Source: Pseudosulfitobacter sp. DSM 107133 (GTDB lineage Bacteria > Pseudomonadota > Alphaproteobacteria > Rhodobacterales > Rhodobacteraceae). Taken from it: DNA of 64,000 nt. Location: positions 868,001 to 932,000 of the forward strand of contig NZ_CP085154.1 in the NCBI RefSeq assembly GCF_022788695.1, read 5' to 3'. Each line of letters opens with the position of its first letter. Position 1 is the stretch's first letter. The translations under genes were made by a program, and so were the position numbers. Under the pieces are notes generated by a model, which worked only from the letters and a program-made list of their open reading frames with translations, had not been told where the DNA came from and did no database searches. Shown here one piece after another: positions 1 to 9,977 of the stretch.

Positions 1-1
1 G

Positions 2-868
2 GTCGAGGATGCGGTGAACGCCGTTGGGGTTGACCTGAACATGGCCTCGGCCCCCTTGCTGTCGCATATCGCGGGGCTGGGCCCGTCGCTGGCGCAAAAC
101 ATCGTCAGCCACCGCGACGCCAACGGCGCATTTCCCACCCGCAAGGCGCTGTTGAAGGTCGCGGGCCTTGGCCCCAAAGCATTCCAGCAATGCGCGGGTT
201 TCCTGCGCATTCCGCAGGGTGACGAGCCGCTGGATGCCTCATCCGTCCACCCCGAAGCCTACGGCGTGGCGCGCAAGATCGTACAGGCCTGCGGGCGTGA
301 TGTGCGGGCGATCATGGGCGACAGCAGCGCGCTGGCCGGTCTGCGGGCGGAACAGTTCGTCGATGACAGCTTTGGCCTGCCCACCGTGCGCGACATCCTG
401 TCCGAGTTGGAAAAACCGGGCCGCGACCCGCGCCCTGCGTTCAAGACCGCCACCTTTGCCGAAGGCATCGACAGCATCACCGATCTGAAACCCGGCATGT
501 CGCTGGAGGGCACCGTGACCAACGTGGCCGCCTTTGGTGCCTTCGTGGACATCGGGGTGCATCAGGATGGGTTGGTGCATGTCAGCCAGCTGGCCGACCG
601 TTTCGTCAAGGACCCGCACGAGGTGGTCAAGGCCGGCGACGTGGTGCGCGTGCGTGTCACCGAGGTGGACGTGCCGCGCAAACGGATCGGTCTGACCATG
701 CGCAAGGACGGCGGCGACAAGCCCGCAGCACGCCCAAGCCCCGCTGCACAGTCAAAACCACGCGGCAAGGCGCCAACCTCTGCCGCACCAAGACCGCGCG
801 GGACCGACCAGGGTGCTTTTGGCTCGGCCCTTGCCGATGCGTTTAAGCGACAGGGCGGTCCGAAATAG
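2..868 (+). CDS. tex: Tex family RNA-binding transcription accessory protein, 3' part only
   Basis: The reading frame is open from the first bases of the window, so this is the C-terminal part of a longer gene (Tex is usually about 770 residues; about 288 are visible). The visible part starts in the helix-hairpin-helix region ([13 protein letters not shown], then [11 protein letters not shown] and GLGPKAFQQ), followed by a linker and an S1 RNA-binding domain (around [18 protein letters not shown] to RKRIGLTMR). The tail is basic and rich in Pro/Ala/Lys, as in other Tex proteins. Tex binds nucleic acid and is thought to act in transcription elongation. The first in-frame ATG at 14 is internal, not a real start. 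Confidence 0.93.
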   Translation, partial: VEDAVNAVGVDLNMASAPLLSHIAGLGPSLAQNIVSHRDANGAFPTRKALLKVAGLGPKAFQQCAGFLRIPQGDEPLDASSVHPEAYGVARKIVQACGRDVRAIMGDSSALAGLRAEQFVDDSFGLPTVRDILSELEKPGRDPRPAFKTATFAEGIDSITDLKPGMSLEGTVTNVAAFGAFVDIGVHQDGLVHVSQLADRFVKDPHEVVKAGDVVRVRVTEVDVPRKRIGLTMRKDGGDKPAARPSPAAQSKPRGKAPTSAAPRPRGTDQGAFGSALADAFKRQGGPK

Positions 869-1020
869 GCACAGGCTGCATTTGGCCGATACAGGCAGGG
901 CAGCGTTGCATCGGCTGCCTTGCGTCATCACATCACCCTGTAACCGGCACAGCGCGCTGCCACAGGGCTCCAATTGGAAAAGCAGCGCCGCGTCGGCCTG
1001 TTTGAGGAAAGGAGAGGCAG

Positions 1021-2196
1021 ATGAAAGCGATTATTTCCGGCGCGGGCATTGCAGGACTTGCGGCGGCCTATGAGCTGGGCCGCGCGGGGTGGGATGTCGT
1101 GGTGCTTGAAAAAGCCGACAGCCTGCGCGACGGCGGCTATATGATCGACTTTTTCGGCCCCGGCTATGACGCCGCCGAAGCCAACGGGCTGCTGGATGCC
1201 TTTGCCCGACATGCCAGAAAGGTCGAAGGCGTCGAGCTGGTCAATGCTGACGGGTCGCGTCAGGGTTACATGAGCTACAGATCCTTCGCCGCTCCGCTGG
1301 GCGGGCGTCTGTTTTCGCTGATGCGCTGCGATCTTGAGCGGGTGCTGTTCAACGCGCTGGGGCCTAATGTCGATCTGCGCTTTGGCACCCGGATCGAAAC
1401 CGTGGACAATGGCCCCGCGTCGGTCGACATCGTCACCTCGGCAGGGGATCGGTTGCACGGCGATGTGCTGATCGGTGCCGACGGGATACATTCCCCGCTG
1501 CGGGCGCAATTGTTTACACCCGAACCCCGCGTGCTCAGATATCTGGGCTATCACACGGCCGCCTATATCTTCCGCTCTGGCGCAGTGGCCAAGGCGGTGC
1601 AGGACCGGTTCTTGATGCTGTCGCTGCCCGACCGGCAGGCGGGTCTTTACCGGATGGAGGGCGACAGCGTTGCGGTCTACTTTATCTGGCGCGATACGCG
1701 ACCTGAACGCGCGGATGATGCGGCGGCGGCAATCCGGGAGAACTTTGGCGATCTGGGATGGCTGGTGCCCGAAACACTGGCGGCGATGCCGCCGAACGCT
1801 GAAATCTACTATGATGTGGTCGCCCAGATCGAGGCGGACCAATGGTGCAACGGGCGCGTGGCCTTGCTGGGCGATGCTGCCTTTGCGGTGTCATTGCTGG
1901 CGGGGCAGGGGGCGTCGCTTGCCATGGGCGGCGCGCATGTTCTGGCGCAACAGCTTGCATCGCAGGCGGATGTTCCAACCGCGCTTGCCCGATACGACAC
2001 CATCCTGCGCCCCGAAGTGGTGAAGAAACAGGCCGCAGGGCGCAAGGCCGCCGACTGGATCGTGCCGCATTCGCCGTTCCGCGTCTGGCTGCGGGCCCGG
2101 GTCTTTAACCTGTCGTCGCTGCCCTTTGTGTCGCGGGTGTTCGAACGTCTGGTGGCCACCAGCCCAAAGGGCGTGTTCACGAAGAAACGCAGTTAA
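1021..2196 (+). CDS. FAD-dependent monooxygenase (aromatic-ring hydroxylase type)
   Basis: A 391-residue flavoprotein. The N-terminus has the dinucleotide-binding motif GAGIAGLAAAYELGRAG followed by an acidic strand end (VVVLEKA). The second FAD motif VALLGDAAFAVSLLAGQG lies near residue 280. This pattern is that of the p-hydroxybenzoate hydroxylase superfamily, which hydroxylates aromatic or other ring substrates using NAD(P)H and O2; the substrate cannot be read from sequence. The start has a strong ribosome site (AAAGGAGAGG) 4 nt upstream. Its stop overlaps the stop of the convergent efflux pump gene by two bases. It stands alone, with no partner gene for a pathway. Confidence 0.85.
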   Translation: MKAIISGAGIAGLAAAYELGRAGWDVVVLEKADSLRDGGYMIDFFGPGYDAAEANGLLDAFARHARKVEGVELVNADGSRQGYMSYRSFAAPLGGRLFSLMRCDLERVLFNALGPNVDLRFGTRIETVDNGPASVDIVTSAGDRLHGDVLIGADGIHSPLRAQLFTPEPRVLRYLGYHTAAYIFRSGAVAKAVQDRFLMLSLPDRQAGLYRMEGDSVAVYFIWRDTRPERADDAAAAIRENFGDLGWLVPETLAAMPPNAEIYYDVVAQIEADQWCNGRVALLGDAAFAVSLLAGQGASLAMGGAHVLAQQLASQADVPTALARYDTILRPEVVKKQAAGRKAADWIVPHSPFRVWLRARVFNLSSLPFVSRVFERLVATSPKGVFTKKRS

Positions 2197-5100
2197 AGCC
2201 CCTGCGCCGCGCTCAGCTCGGATTGCAGCCGCGCCTCTTCGTGGGCCTTGGGCGTGGCAAAACGGGCCAGCAGCAAATAGGCAACCGGAGTCAGGTACAG
2301 GGTCGAAAGGGTGGCCATGCCCAGGCCGCCCACAATCACCCAGCCCAAAGCCTCGCGCGCCTCGGCTCCGGCACCTGCCGACAGGATCAGCGGCACGCCC
2401 CCGACCACGGTTGATGTCATTGTCATCATCACAGGCCGCAGGCGGATCGTTGACGCGCTCAGGATGGCATCATGCACGTTCTGCCCCTTGTCACGCAGCT
2501 GGTTGGCGAACTCGACAATCAGGATGCCGTTCTTGGCCATGATCCCGATCAGCATCACCAGCCCGATCTGGCTGTAGACGTTCAGGCTTTGCCCTGTCAG
2601 CAACAGCGCAAACACCGCGCAGGCCAGCCCCAGCGGCACCGTGGCCATGACCACCACCGCCGAAATAAAGCTCTCGAACTGTGCGGCCAGCACCAGAAAC
2701 ACCACAACGATGGCAAAGCCGAAAGTCAGGAACATCCCCGCATTTGTCTGGTCCAGCGTTGCCGCTTCGGCCAGTGGCACGATGCGGTTGTTCTCGGCCA
2801 GCACGTCGTCGCCAATCGCGCGCACTTGTTCCAGCGCATCGCCCAGCGACAGCGCGGGTGTCAGCCCCGCGGTCAGCTCGACCGACCGGTTCTGCCCTTC
2901 GCGGTCCAGCTCGGGGGCCACGGCGCGTTCTTCCAGCGTGACAAAGCTGGACAGGGGCACCATCAGGCCGTTGCCCGACTGGACAAAGATATTCTCAAGA
3001 TCGCCGGGATCGTTCACCGGATTTGACGTGGACAGCATTTTCACGTCAAAGCTTTTGTCGTCGATAAACACCGCCCCCACGGTGCGCCCGTCCAGCATTG
3101 CCTGCAACGCCTGACCCAGTCCGGTGATGTCGATGCCCAGATCGGCAGCCAGCGCACGGTCGATCTGCACGAACAGTTGCGGCTGCGTGCGTTCGTATTC
3201 CAGCCGCACCTGTCCCATCTCGGGGTTCTGGCTGAGCCGCGCAACCATCTCTTCGGCGACGTGGCTCAGCTGGTCATAGCTGTCACCGGTGATCGCAAAT
3301 GCCAGCCCGCGCCCCGCGCCGCGAATACCCAGCGAGTTCGGCTGGATGGCAAAGGCCCGCACGCCGATGATCCCGCGCAGCTTGCCGTTGATCTCGCCTA
3401 CGATGTCCTGCTGGCTGCGCGCACGTTCGTCCCATTTGGCCAGCGTGAACACCATGAACCCGCGGTTGTCGGCACCAAATCCGGTGATTGAAAACACATT
3501 GGTGACTTCGCCGCGCTCTTGCATCGGCGCGACAATACCCTCGATCTCGCGCATCTTGCTGCGGGTATAATCCAGCGACACGCCTTGCGGCGCGGTGACA
3601 CTCAGCAAGGCGACGGCGCGGTCTTCGGGCGGGGTCAGTTCCTGACGGATACCGCCTGCCAACATCGCGGCTGTGGCCGCAACAAAGACCGCAATCAACA
3701 CGATCACAAAGGGCATCGCCAGCGCGCCCCGCAGGGAGGTTTCGTAAAGCCGCATCAGCCGGTTGCCCAGCCAGATCAGCGGCCCGCGCGCGTTCGGGTC
3801 CGGGGCCTTGGTCAGCAGGCGGCTGGCCAGAACCGGACACAGGCTGAGCGCGACAACCGAGGACAACAACACCGCCATCGCAAGGGTAAAGCCGAACTCG
3901 CGGAACAGCCCGCCTGCCTGTCCGGGCAGGAACGACAACGGTACGAACACCGCCGCAAGGGTCGCCGTGGTGGTCACGACCGCAAAGAACACCTGCGACG
4001 TGCCATTCACCGCCGCCGCGCGCGGCCCCATGCCCGCCGCGCGCTGGCGCACGATGTTTTCCAGCACCACAATGGCGTCATCCACCACCATCCCCGTGGC
4101 CAGCACCAGCGCCAGCAGCGTCAGGATATTGATTGAAAACCCCACCAGATAGATCGCCGCCAATGTGCCGATCAGCGCCACGGGCAGGGTCAGCGTGGGG
4201 ATCAAGGTCGCGCGGAAATCGCGCAGGAACAGGAAAATCACCGCAACCACGATGGCCACGGCATAGCCCAGCGTTTTCAGCACCTCTTCAATCGACCCCG
4301 AGATGAAAATCGCGTCGTCCGAAGTGACCCGTACAGTGACGTCATCAGGCAGGGTCTGGTTCAGCTCGTCCACGACCGCACGCACGCTGGCGGAAATTTC
4401 CAGCGTATTCGACGTGGCCTGCCGGATAATGCCCATGCCCAGCCCTTGCTGGCCGTTGGCGCGCAGCACTGTCTCGCCGGGGGCAGGGCCCAGTGTCACC
4501 TGTGCCACGTCACCGACCTTGACGTCGGGCTTGATCTCCAGCGCCTCGAAGGCGGCGGTGGTGGCGACGGTGGCAGTGGTGCGCACGTTGATCGACTGGC
4601 GGTCGCCCGCCAGATCACCGGCCGGCGTGTCAAAGGCCAGATTGGACAGGGCGCGCTGCATGTCGCCCAGCGTCAGCCCCCGACTGGCCAGCTTCAGCTG
4701 GTCGATGTCAACGCGAAAGATCGGCTCGCGGTCGCCGTAGATTTGCAGATCGGCAACCCCGTCAATCGAAATCAGCCGGTCTTCGATGCGGTCCTGCACG
4801 ATGGCAGTCAGTTCCTGCGGCGAGCGCCCCGCCGAGGTGACGGCAATGCGCATCACCGGTTGGGCATTTGCGTCGGCCTTGACGATTTCCGGCTGCTCAG
4901 CGCTTTCGGGCAGCTGGTTGACGATCCGCGCCACCGCGTCGCGCACGTCTGTTGCGGCAACGTCGATGTCGACGCTGTCGTTGAATTCCAACGTCACCCG
5001 AGAGCGCCCGAACCGCGAGTTCGACGAGATCGACCGCACCCCCGACACCCGGCCCACCGCGCCTTCGATGCGCCCCGTCAGTTCTTGATCCACGGTCTCG

Positions 5101-5282
5101 GGCGAGGCGCCGTCAAAGCGGGTCGTGATCGTCACCACCGGACGGTCCACATTCGGCAACTCGCGGATTTCGGCGCCGAACAGTCCGGCAAGGCCAGCCA
5201 GTACAATCAACGCGTTCAGGACGAAGGCCAGAATCGGCCGACGTACAAACAGCGCCGTGCCGGCAGCGGATTGCCCGTTCAT
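2193..5282 (-). CDS. RND efflux transporter inner-membrane pump (AcrB/HAE1 type)
   Basis: A 1029-residue RND pump of normal length, with twelve expected transmembrane helices and two large periplasmic loops. The first helix (LAFVLNALIVLAGLAGLFG) and helix 4 with the paired proton-relay aspartates (GMVVDDAIVVLEN) are plainly visible, and the second half repeats the pattern. It would expel hydrophobic or amphiphilic compounds using the proton gradient. Its start overlaps the stop of the upstream adaptor gene by four bases (ATGA), so the two form an operon. No TolC-type outer membrane gene is next to it, so it probably borrows one. The substrate is unknown. Confidence 0.95.
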   Translation of the reverse strand: MNGQSAAGTALFVRRPILAFVLNALIVLAGLAGLFGAEIRELPNVDRPVVTITTRFDGASPETVDQELTGRIEGAVGRVSGVRSISSNSRFGRSRVTLEFNDSVDIDVAATDVRDAVARIVNQLPESAEQPEIVKADANAQPVMRIAVTSAGRSPQELTAIVQDRIEDRLISIDGVADLQIYGDREPIFRVDIDQLKLASRGLTLGDMQRALSNLAFDTPAGDLAGDRQSINVRTTATVATTAAFEALEIKPDVKVGDVAQVTLGPAPGETVLRANGQQGLGMGIIRQATSNTLEISASVRAVVDELNQTLPDDVTVRVTSDDAIFISGSIEEVLKTLGYAVAIVVAVIFLFLRDFRATLIPTLTLPVALIGTLAAIYLVGFSINILTLLALVLATGMVVDDAIVVLENIVRQRAAGMGPRAAAVNGTSQVFFAVVTTTATLAAVFVPLSFLPGQAGGLFREFGFTLAMAVLLSSVVALSLCPVLASRLLTKAPDPNARGPLIWLGNRLMRLYETSLRGALAMPFVIVLIAVFVAATAAMLAGGIRQELTPPEDRAVALLSVTAPQGVSLDYTRSKMREIEGIVAPMQERGEVTNVFSITGFGADNRGFMVFTLAKWDERARSQQDIVGEINGKLRGIIGVRAFAIQPNSLGIRGAGRGLAFAITGDSYDQLSHVAEEMVARLSQNPEMGQVRLEYERTQPQLFVQIDRALAADLGIDITGLGQALQAMLDGRTVGAVFIDDKSFDVKMLSTSNPVNDPGDLENIFVQSGNGLMVPLSSFVTLEERAVAPELDREGQNRSVELTAGLTPALSLGDALEQVRAIGDDVLAENNRIVPLAEAATLDQTNAGMFLTFGFAIVVVFLVLAAQFESFISAVVVMATVPLGLACAVFALLLTGQSLNVYSQIGLVMLIGIMAKNGILIVEFANQLRDKGQNVHDAILSASTIRLRPVMMTMTSTVVGGVPLILSAGAGAEAREALGWVIVGGLGMATLSTLYLTPVAYLLLARFATPKAHEEARLQSELSAAQGL

Positions 5283-6451
5283 AGCGTGTCGCCCTGCGTG
5301 GGCCGGTCTTGCGCCGATGCGGCGGCTTCATCATCCTGCGGGGTCACCTCGGCCCCCTCACGCAGGGCCTGAACGCCTTCGGTCACCACCAGGTCATCGG
5401 CCATCAACCCATCGGCACGCACCAGCACCGCATCGCTGTTGCGCTGGGCAATTGACACTGCCACCTGACTGACCTTGCCGTCGCGCACCACCCAGACAAA
5501 GGGGCCATCGCTGGACCATTGCACCGCCAGCGGTGCAATCGACAACAGCGTTTCGCCGGGAAACGACAGGTTGACCGAAAACGCCATGCCCGCGCGCAGC
5601 AGATCGTCGTCATTGGCCACACGCCCCTGCACCAGAAGCGTGCGGCTGGCACGGTCGACGACGCTGTCGATCACGCTGACCTCGCCGCGCAGCACCGTGT
5701 CGGGTTGCCCCAGCGGGGTCGCATTGATCTGCTGGCCGACTTCGATCATGCCGACCACGCGCTCCGGCACACGAAAATCAATCAATATGTCCGCGCGGTC
5801 GGTGATGGTTACCAGCACATCCTGCGCGTTCACCCGATCACCTGTTTCCAGATCAATGATCCCGATCCAGCCGCTGATCGGGGCCGCGATCCGGCGTTGG
5901 GACAGATCGAATTCGGCCTGCCGCACCGCCAGTTCGGCACTGCGCAGCGCCAGTTCGCTTTCGCGCAGGCGCACTTCGGTCACAGCGCCCGAGGTTTCCA
6001 GCTGCCCGATGCGCGCCGCTTCGGTGCGGGCGTCTTCAAACTGTATCTGCGCCTGCTCCAGCGCGATCTTTTCCGCCTCGTCCTGAAGACGGGCGATCAC
6101 AGTCCCCGCCTGCACATATTGCCCCGAGGTGATGGCCAGTTCGGTGATGGTGCCCCCGGCGTTCGAGCGCACCGTAACCGACCGGCGCGCGCGGCCGTCA
6201 CCGATTGCCGTGATCTTGTCGGCGCGGTTCTGTTCGCCAACGCGGGCCGTCACAACCGGAACCGCGCCGCCGCGCCGGGACCGGTCCTGTTGGGCGCCAC
6301 CCGCTTGCGATGGAGCCGGTTCCACGCCCAGCAGGTCCAGCACGCCGGTCTTGGCCAGAAACGGTTGCGCGGCCGGGACATAGGCGATCCAGACGAACAG
6401 TCCCGCAGCAAGCAGAACAAGCGAAAGAATTATCTGGCGCAGGGCTTTCAT
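5279..6451 (-). CDS. RND efflux periplasmic adaptor (membrane fusion protein)
   Basis: A 390-residue adaptor that would bridge the RND pump to an outer membrane channel. There is one N-terminal membrane anchor (about residues 5-25), a lipoyl-like half motif around residues 95-130 (GGTITELAITSGQYVQAGTVIARL), an alpha hairpin around 135-190, the second lipoyl half (RRIAAPISGWIG) and a beta-barrel domain. Start: I chose the ATG at 6451; a TTG lies one codon upstream. The C-terminal tail is acidic and probably disordered. It is first in the two-gene pump operon and overlaps the pump gene by four bases. Confidence 0.93.
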   Translation of the reverse strand: MKALRQIILSLVLLAAGLFVWIAYVPAAQPFLAKTGVLDLLGVEPAPSQAGGAQQDRSRRGGAVPVVTARVGEQNRADKITAIGDGRARRSVTVRSNAGGTITELAITSGQYVQAGTVIARLQDEAEKIALEQAQIQFEDARTEAARIGQLETSGAVTEVRLRESELALRSAELAVRQAEFDLSQRRIAAPISGWIGIIDLETGDRVNAQDVLVTITDRADILIDFRVPERVVGMIEVGQQINATPLGQPDTVLRGEVSVIDSVVDRASRTLLVQGRVANDDDLLRAGMAFSVNLSFPGETLLSIAPLAVQWSSDGPFVWVVRDGKVSQVAVSIAQRNSDAVLVRADGLMADDLVVTEGVQALREGAEVTPQDDEAAASAQDRPTQGDTL

Positions 6452-6578
6452 CAACGGGGCTTTCGTTTGGTTTTGGCGACAATAATCATGGATGGCTTCC
6501 TCTGAAATAGCACGTCAAATCGCTGTGTCCGGTTTGAGGTGTAAAACAGGCGTAAATTCCGTGCGCGCCCCTTGTCTG

Positions 6579-6881
6579 TCACCCGCCCTCTGCACGCGCG
6601 CGCAGCGGCAAACATCCGGGCAATCCGGCGGGCAGAACCACCCGCGCGCCCGCCGCATAAAGATCACGGCCCAGGTCCGGCGCATCTGATTTCACTGCGA
6701 TCCAGTGTGCCCCGCCCCCGACCACCGACACCCCTGCCGGCAGGCGCGCCACAAAATCCGCCGCCGGAAACAGCGCCACCGCGCCCGGCGCTGCATCACT
6801 GAACCGCACCAGCAGCAATTGCACGCCAAGCCAGCCGCAAATGGCCAGGGCAAAGGCCAGGATCCAGCCTCTAGTAGTCAT
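6579..6881 (-). CDS. Small membrane-anchored protein of unknown function
   Basis: About 100 residues, not assigned to a family. One N-terminal hydrophobic segment (WILAFALAICGWLGVQLLLV) is followed by about 70 residues rich in Ala, Gly and Val, probably outside the cytoplasm. The ATG at 6881 overlaps the end of the preceding gene by 11 bases; a second in-frame ATG two codons earlier (6887) is equally possible. It is the last gene of a four-gene operon behind the FAD oxidase, which is the best support that it is real. Confidence 0.55.
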   Translation of the reverse strand: MTTRGWILAFALAICGWLGVQLLLVRFSDAAPGAVALFPAADFVARLPAGVSVVGGGAHWIAVKSDAPDLGRDLYAAGARVVLPAGLPGCLPLRARAEGG

Positions 6882-7914
6882 GGACATGCTCAAGGTGCAG
6901 GCCCTGTGCCGACAGTCCGCGCAGCCTGTCGGCCAATGTGCTGACCGGCACCATGACCAGATGGCGGGTGTCGTCAAACCCCTGTCGCGCGACGCTGTAA
7001 AGCGCGCCGTCCAGTTTGGGTGCCTGTGATGTCACGGTGAACAGAATATCGTCATTTCCGGCAATTTCGACAAAATCGCCCCCGTCCAGCGCCATTTGCG
7101 CCAGCAGATGTGTCAGCGCGCGATAGCGCGGGGTTTCCACCTCGGTGCCTTGGGCGTGGCGGGCGATCACTGTGACATCGGTGTAATCCGCCAGTTGCGC
7201 GTCGCCCAGCCCCGTCACGATCATCCGCAACCGCAGCGCGTCGGGCTCCATTTCGGCGACGGCGGCGGCAATCACCTTGGCATATTGCGCCTTTGCGCCG
7301 TATTCCAGCCCCAGCGCCCAGCGGCGTTCGCGGTCGCGAAAAGCGCCGGTTGCTGCCGCAGTCAGGGCCGCTGCATCGCTGCCAAACTCCCAGCGATACC
7401 AAGGCACCTGTTGCAGGAACCGGCTGTAGCGCGCGGCCTGTTGGGCAGACAGATCGTCCAGCGGCGCATGTTCGGCGCCGCGTATCCATGTCGCCACGCG
7501 CCCCAGCGTTTCCTCGTACAGCGCCTTGGCGGCAAGTTCGGCAGTAAAGCTGACGCCAATGGTATAGGCGGTTGATTTGAACTCACCCGGAAAGCCGCCA
7601 TAGGGGCCAGAGCCGCGCGACAGGCTGCACAGCGATGACCAGAACCCGCCGATGGACGCCGCATAACGGTAATCGTGCGGGTCACCGTCACGGATCACGC
7701 GGGCATAGTCCTCATAGGCATGGACGATATGCCATTCGGGATAGGTCAGCAGTGTGCGCCCCTCGGCGCGGCGATGGGCGGGGGGCAGGATCGGATCATA
7801 GGCGCGCAGATCCCCCGTGGGGCGGCAGGCCAGTTCGACATAGCCCACAGGGGCCAACAACCCGGCCACCACCAGCAGAACCAACGCGCCCAGCCATTTG
7901 AAAACCCGTTTCAC
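6871..7914 (-). CDS. Conserved membrane-anchored protein of unknown function
   Basis: A 347-residue protein with one N-terminal membrane anchor (WLGALVLLVVAGLLAPVGYV) and a large domain, probably periplasmic. I do not recognise a named family. Notable stretches are TYPEWHIVHAYEDYA (about residue 58) and the aromatic FWSSLCSLSRGSGPYGGFPG (about residue 90). The start is a GTG whose bases overlap the stop of the gene before it (GTGA), showing translational coupling. It travels with the FAD-oxidase gene, so a shared role is likely, but none can be named. Confidence 0.75.
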   Translation of the reverse strand: MKRVFKWLGALVLLVVAGLLAPVGYVELACRPTGDLRAYDPILPPAHRRAEGRTLLTYPEWHIVHAYEDYARVIRDGDPHDYRYAASIGGFWSSLCSLSRGSGPYGGFPGEFKSTAYTIGVSFTAELAAKALYEETLGRVATWIRGAEHAPLDDLSAQQAARYSRFLQQVPWYRWEFGSDAAALTAAATGAFRDRERRWALGLEYGAKAQYAKVIAAAVAEMEPDALRLRMIVTGLGDAQLADYTDVTVIARHAQGTEVETPRYRALTHLLAQMALDGGDFVEIAGNDDILFTVTSQAPKLDGALYSVARQGFDDTRHLVMVPVSTLADRLRGLSAQGLHLEHVHDY

Positions 7915-8318
7915 AAGCCCCGCCCAAGCCGCAGCCCGGCCACCAGTGCCACACCGCCAAGGGCAATGTGCGGCAGGTTGGCCAGCACCCGGAACAGGGT
8001 GAATGACAGGCCCGCCGACGGATTGGTGAATATCCCGAAATCCAGATAGCCCCAGCCGGTGAAAAACCCGAACACCCCGTCACCCAGGTAAAGCGCACCG
8101 AATATCACCAGGAACACCTTGCTGGCGCGCGCGCCCAGCAGCGCCGCGGCCAGCGCCCACAGAGCCGATACCAGATGCAGCGCGTCGTCAAACAGGTCCA
8201 GCGCGAATATGCCAAAGGCCAGCCCGTCCTTGTCGGTGATCCCCGGCACATAGTTCAGCGCCGCCGCGCCCAGCAAAATAAAGAAATACCCAAGGGCAAA
8301 TTTCCGGATCAAAGTCAT
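7911..8318 (-). CDS. Four-helix membrane protein, DUF4383-like
   Basis: A 135-residue integral membrane protein with four hydrophobic helices: KFALGYFFILLGAAALNYV, a helix with HLVSALWALAAALLG, a third with VFLVIFGALYLGDGVFGFF, and ALGGVALVAGLRLG at the end. The HL(V/L)SALWA stretch is reminiscent of the DUF4383 family. The true start is the ATG at 8318, which overlaps the stop of the oxidase gene (ATGA); an upstream ATG eight codons earlier is less likely. It is the second gene of the oxidase operon. The function is unknown. Confidence 0.72.
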   Translation of the reverse strand: MTLIRKFALGYFFILLGAAALNYVPGITDKDGLAFGIFALDLFDDALHLVSALWALAAALLGARASKVFLVIFGALYLGDGVFGFFTGWGYLDFGIFTNPSAGLSFTLFRVLANLPHIALGGVALVAGLRLGRGL

Positions 8319-9826
8319 AGCGTCCTCAAATATGTATCCCACAGGGCATTGCGCAGCAGCAGGTCGGGGTCAATGCGCCGTTTGGCAGCGGCGAATGCGG
8401 CGGCGCGCGGATAGGCGCGCGCCATCTGGTCAACCGTCGCGTGGGGACGATAGGGCAGGTAATAGGTGCCACCAATGGCGACAACCCCGTCGATCAGTTC
8501 CCGGGTCATACGCTGCATGTCGGACTCGGCGCGGGCGGTCATTTCCTGACTGAACGACATCACCGCCGCGATGCGCGGCACCGGCGCATAGGCCAGCCAG
8601 CTGTCGGGGTCACTGTCGACAAAGCGCAGGGTGACATTCAGGAATTCCTGAAACGATGCCGGGATCACTGCGCGGCACAGGGCCACGAAATCCGCAAAGC
8701 GGTCGGGCGCGACAAAATATTCGTGCAGAATGTCGGTGCGGTCGGGGTTGCGGTCGTCCAGCGTGACGACGGGTTCGTTAATCAGGCTGTTGCGGGTGAC
8801 GGGGCCACTGGCCAGTTTCGGGGCCAGACCGGATTCAAACCACCAGCGCAGCCGCTTCATCCGCTCGTTGCCCAGTTGTGCACGGTAAATGCGGCTGGCA
8901 ATCTGCGCCGCCGCGCCTGACCCGCTGGCCGCAGGCAAATCGCTTTGATCCCCGGTCGGGCGATAGGTGACCATCAGCGCCTTGGCCATAAACTCGGCCC
9001 GATCCACGCTTAGCCGGCCATAGGCCATCGTGACACTGTCATCGGCAAGGGTGGCGATAAAGCGGTCTGCGAAGGCCCGGGCAGGCATCTCTTCATAGGT
9101 CGGTTCCAGCCGCTGGTTCTGGGCCAGATCAACGTCCAGACGGGTGATGATCCCCGTCAGCCCGTAGCCGCCCATGGTCAGGCCGAACAGTTCGGCATTC
9201 TGGGTGCGCGAACAGGTTACCAGTTCGCCATCGGGCAGAATCATGTCAAAGGCGCGCACCGTGCTGCCCATCGGCCCCTGCCTGACCGGCCAGCCGTGCG
9301 CATTCACGCAAAACGTCGCCGCAACCCCGAAATCGTTGTTCGACTGCATCACGCGCGGCCCCAGCCCCAGCGGATCGGTGGTGGCAATCACATCGCTCCA
9401 GCGCGCCCCCGCATGGACCTGCATTTGCCGGTTGGCGGTGTCAGTTTCGACCAAGGCGTTGTCAAAGGTGATGGCATGGCCGTCGCGCGGGATTGCCTGT
9501 CCGCCCATCGAATGACGCGCCGCGCCGACATTCACCGCCCGCCCGTTCGCCCGCGCCTCGGCCAGTTCGGCGCGGATGGCGGCGATCATGGTGTCGCCGG
9601 GATCGTCCTTCATTATGATGTGGCGAAAGACCGGAGTCTCGCTCAGCCCGCTGGCGTCGTTCAACATTCCCGCCGCGCCGGTCGGCTTGATAAAGCGGGT
9701 GCCGTCCAGCGTCGGGTTTGCGGGCGACAGCGCATGTGTCGCCAGCCCGCCCACCACAGCACCGCCCCCCAACAGGGCCGCGCGCCGTGTAAAGGTTGTT
9801 CTTCTGGACACAGTTTTGATCCCCAC
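8315..9826 (-). CDS. Tat-exported FAD-binding oxidase (sugar lactone oxidase-like)
   Basis: About 503 residues. The N-terminus carries a twin-arginine signal (SRRTTFTRRAALLGGGAVVG), so the folded flavoprotein should be exported to the periplasm. The PCMH-type FAD-binding domain follows (RAVNVGAARHSMGGQA, VHAGARWSDVI, GGYGLTGIITRLDVDL). The family includes L-gulono- and D-arabinono-lactone oxidases and many uncharacterised oxidases. Start choice: GTG 9826 has AGGAAGG eight bases upstream; GTG 9811 directly before the Tat motif is the alternative. It leads an operon with three membrane or exported proteins, suggesting an envelope redox system of unknown substrate. Confidence 0.82.
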   Translation of the reverse strand: MGIKTVSRRTTFTRRAALLGGGAVVGGLATHALSPANPTLDGTRFIKPTGAAGMLNDASGLSETPVFRHIIMKDDPGDTMIAAIRAELAEARANGRAVNVGAARHSMGGQAIPRDGHAITFDNALVETDTANRQMQVHAGARWSDVIATTDPLGLGPRVMQSNNDFGVAATFCVNAHGWPVRQGPMGSTVRAFDMILPDGELVTCSRTQNAELFGLTMGGYGLTGIITRLDVDLAQNQRLEPTYEEMPARAFADRFIATLADDSVTMAYGRLSVDRAEFMAKALMVTYRPTGDQSDLPAASGSGAAAQIASRIYRAQLGNERMKRLRWWFESGLAPKLASGPVTRNSLINEPVVTLDDRNPDRTDILHEYFVAPDRFADFVALCRAVIPASFQEFLNVTLRFVDSDPDSWLAYAPVPRIAAVMSFSQEMTARAESDMQRMTRELIDGVVAIGGTYYLPYRPHATVDQMARAYPRAAAFAAAKRRIDPDLLLRNALWDTYLRTL

Positions 9827-9977
9827 CTGAAACGCCTTCCTATCGCATGCAGGATCACCCAAGCGGGCGGTTCAGTACAGTGCCAAATGTTGCATCACGA
9901 CCCAGCCGGTCGGGCGGTGCCCTGTGTGGCGATGTCACCCCAGAGCAGAGGACACAATGGCCAAAGCCCTCTGATCT

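Noticed and set aside
928..1842. Long antisense open frames opposite the monooxygenase and other high-GC genes
   Set aside because: They are shadows of real genes, with atypical composition (rich in Arg, His, Gln) and no recognisable domains.
8341..8375. Sequence CAGGGCATTGCGCAGCAGC resembling the core of the 41-nt element
   Set aside because: It lies in the conserved end of the FAD oxidase gene, lacks the CCGGCAG and CGAGAGG frames and does not form the stem; chance similarity.
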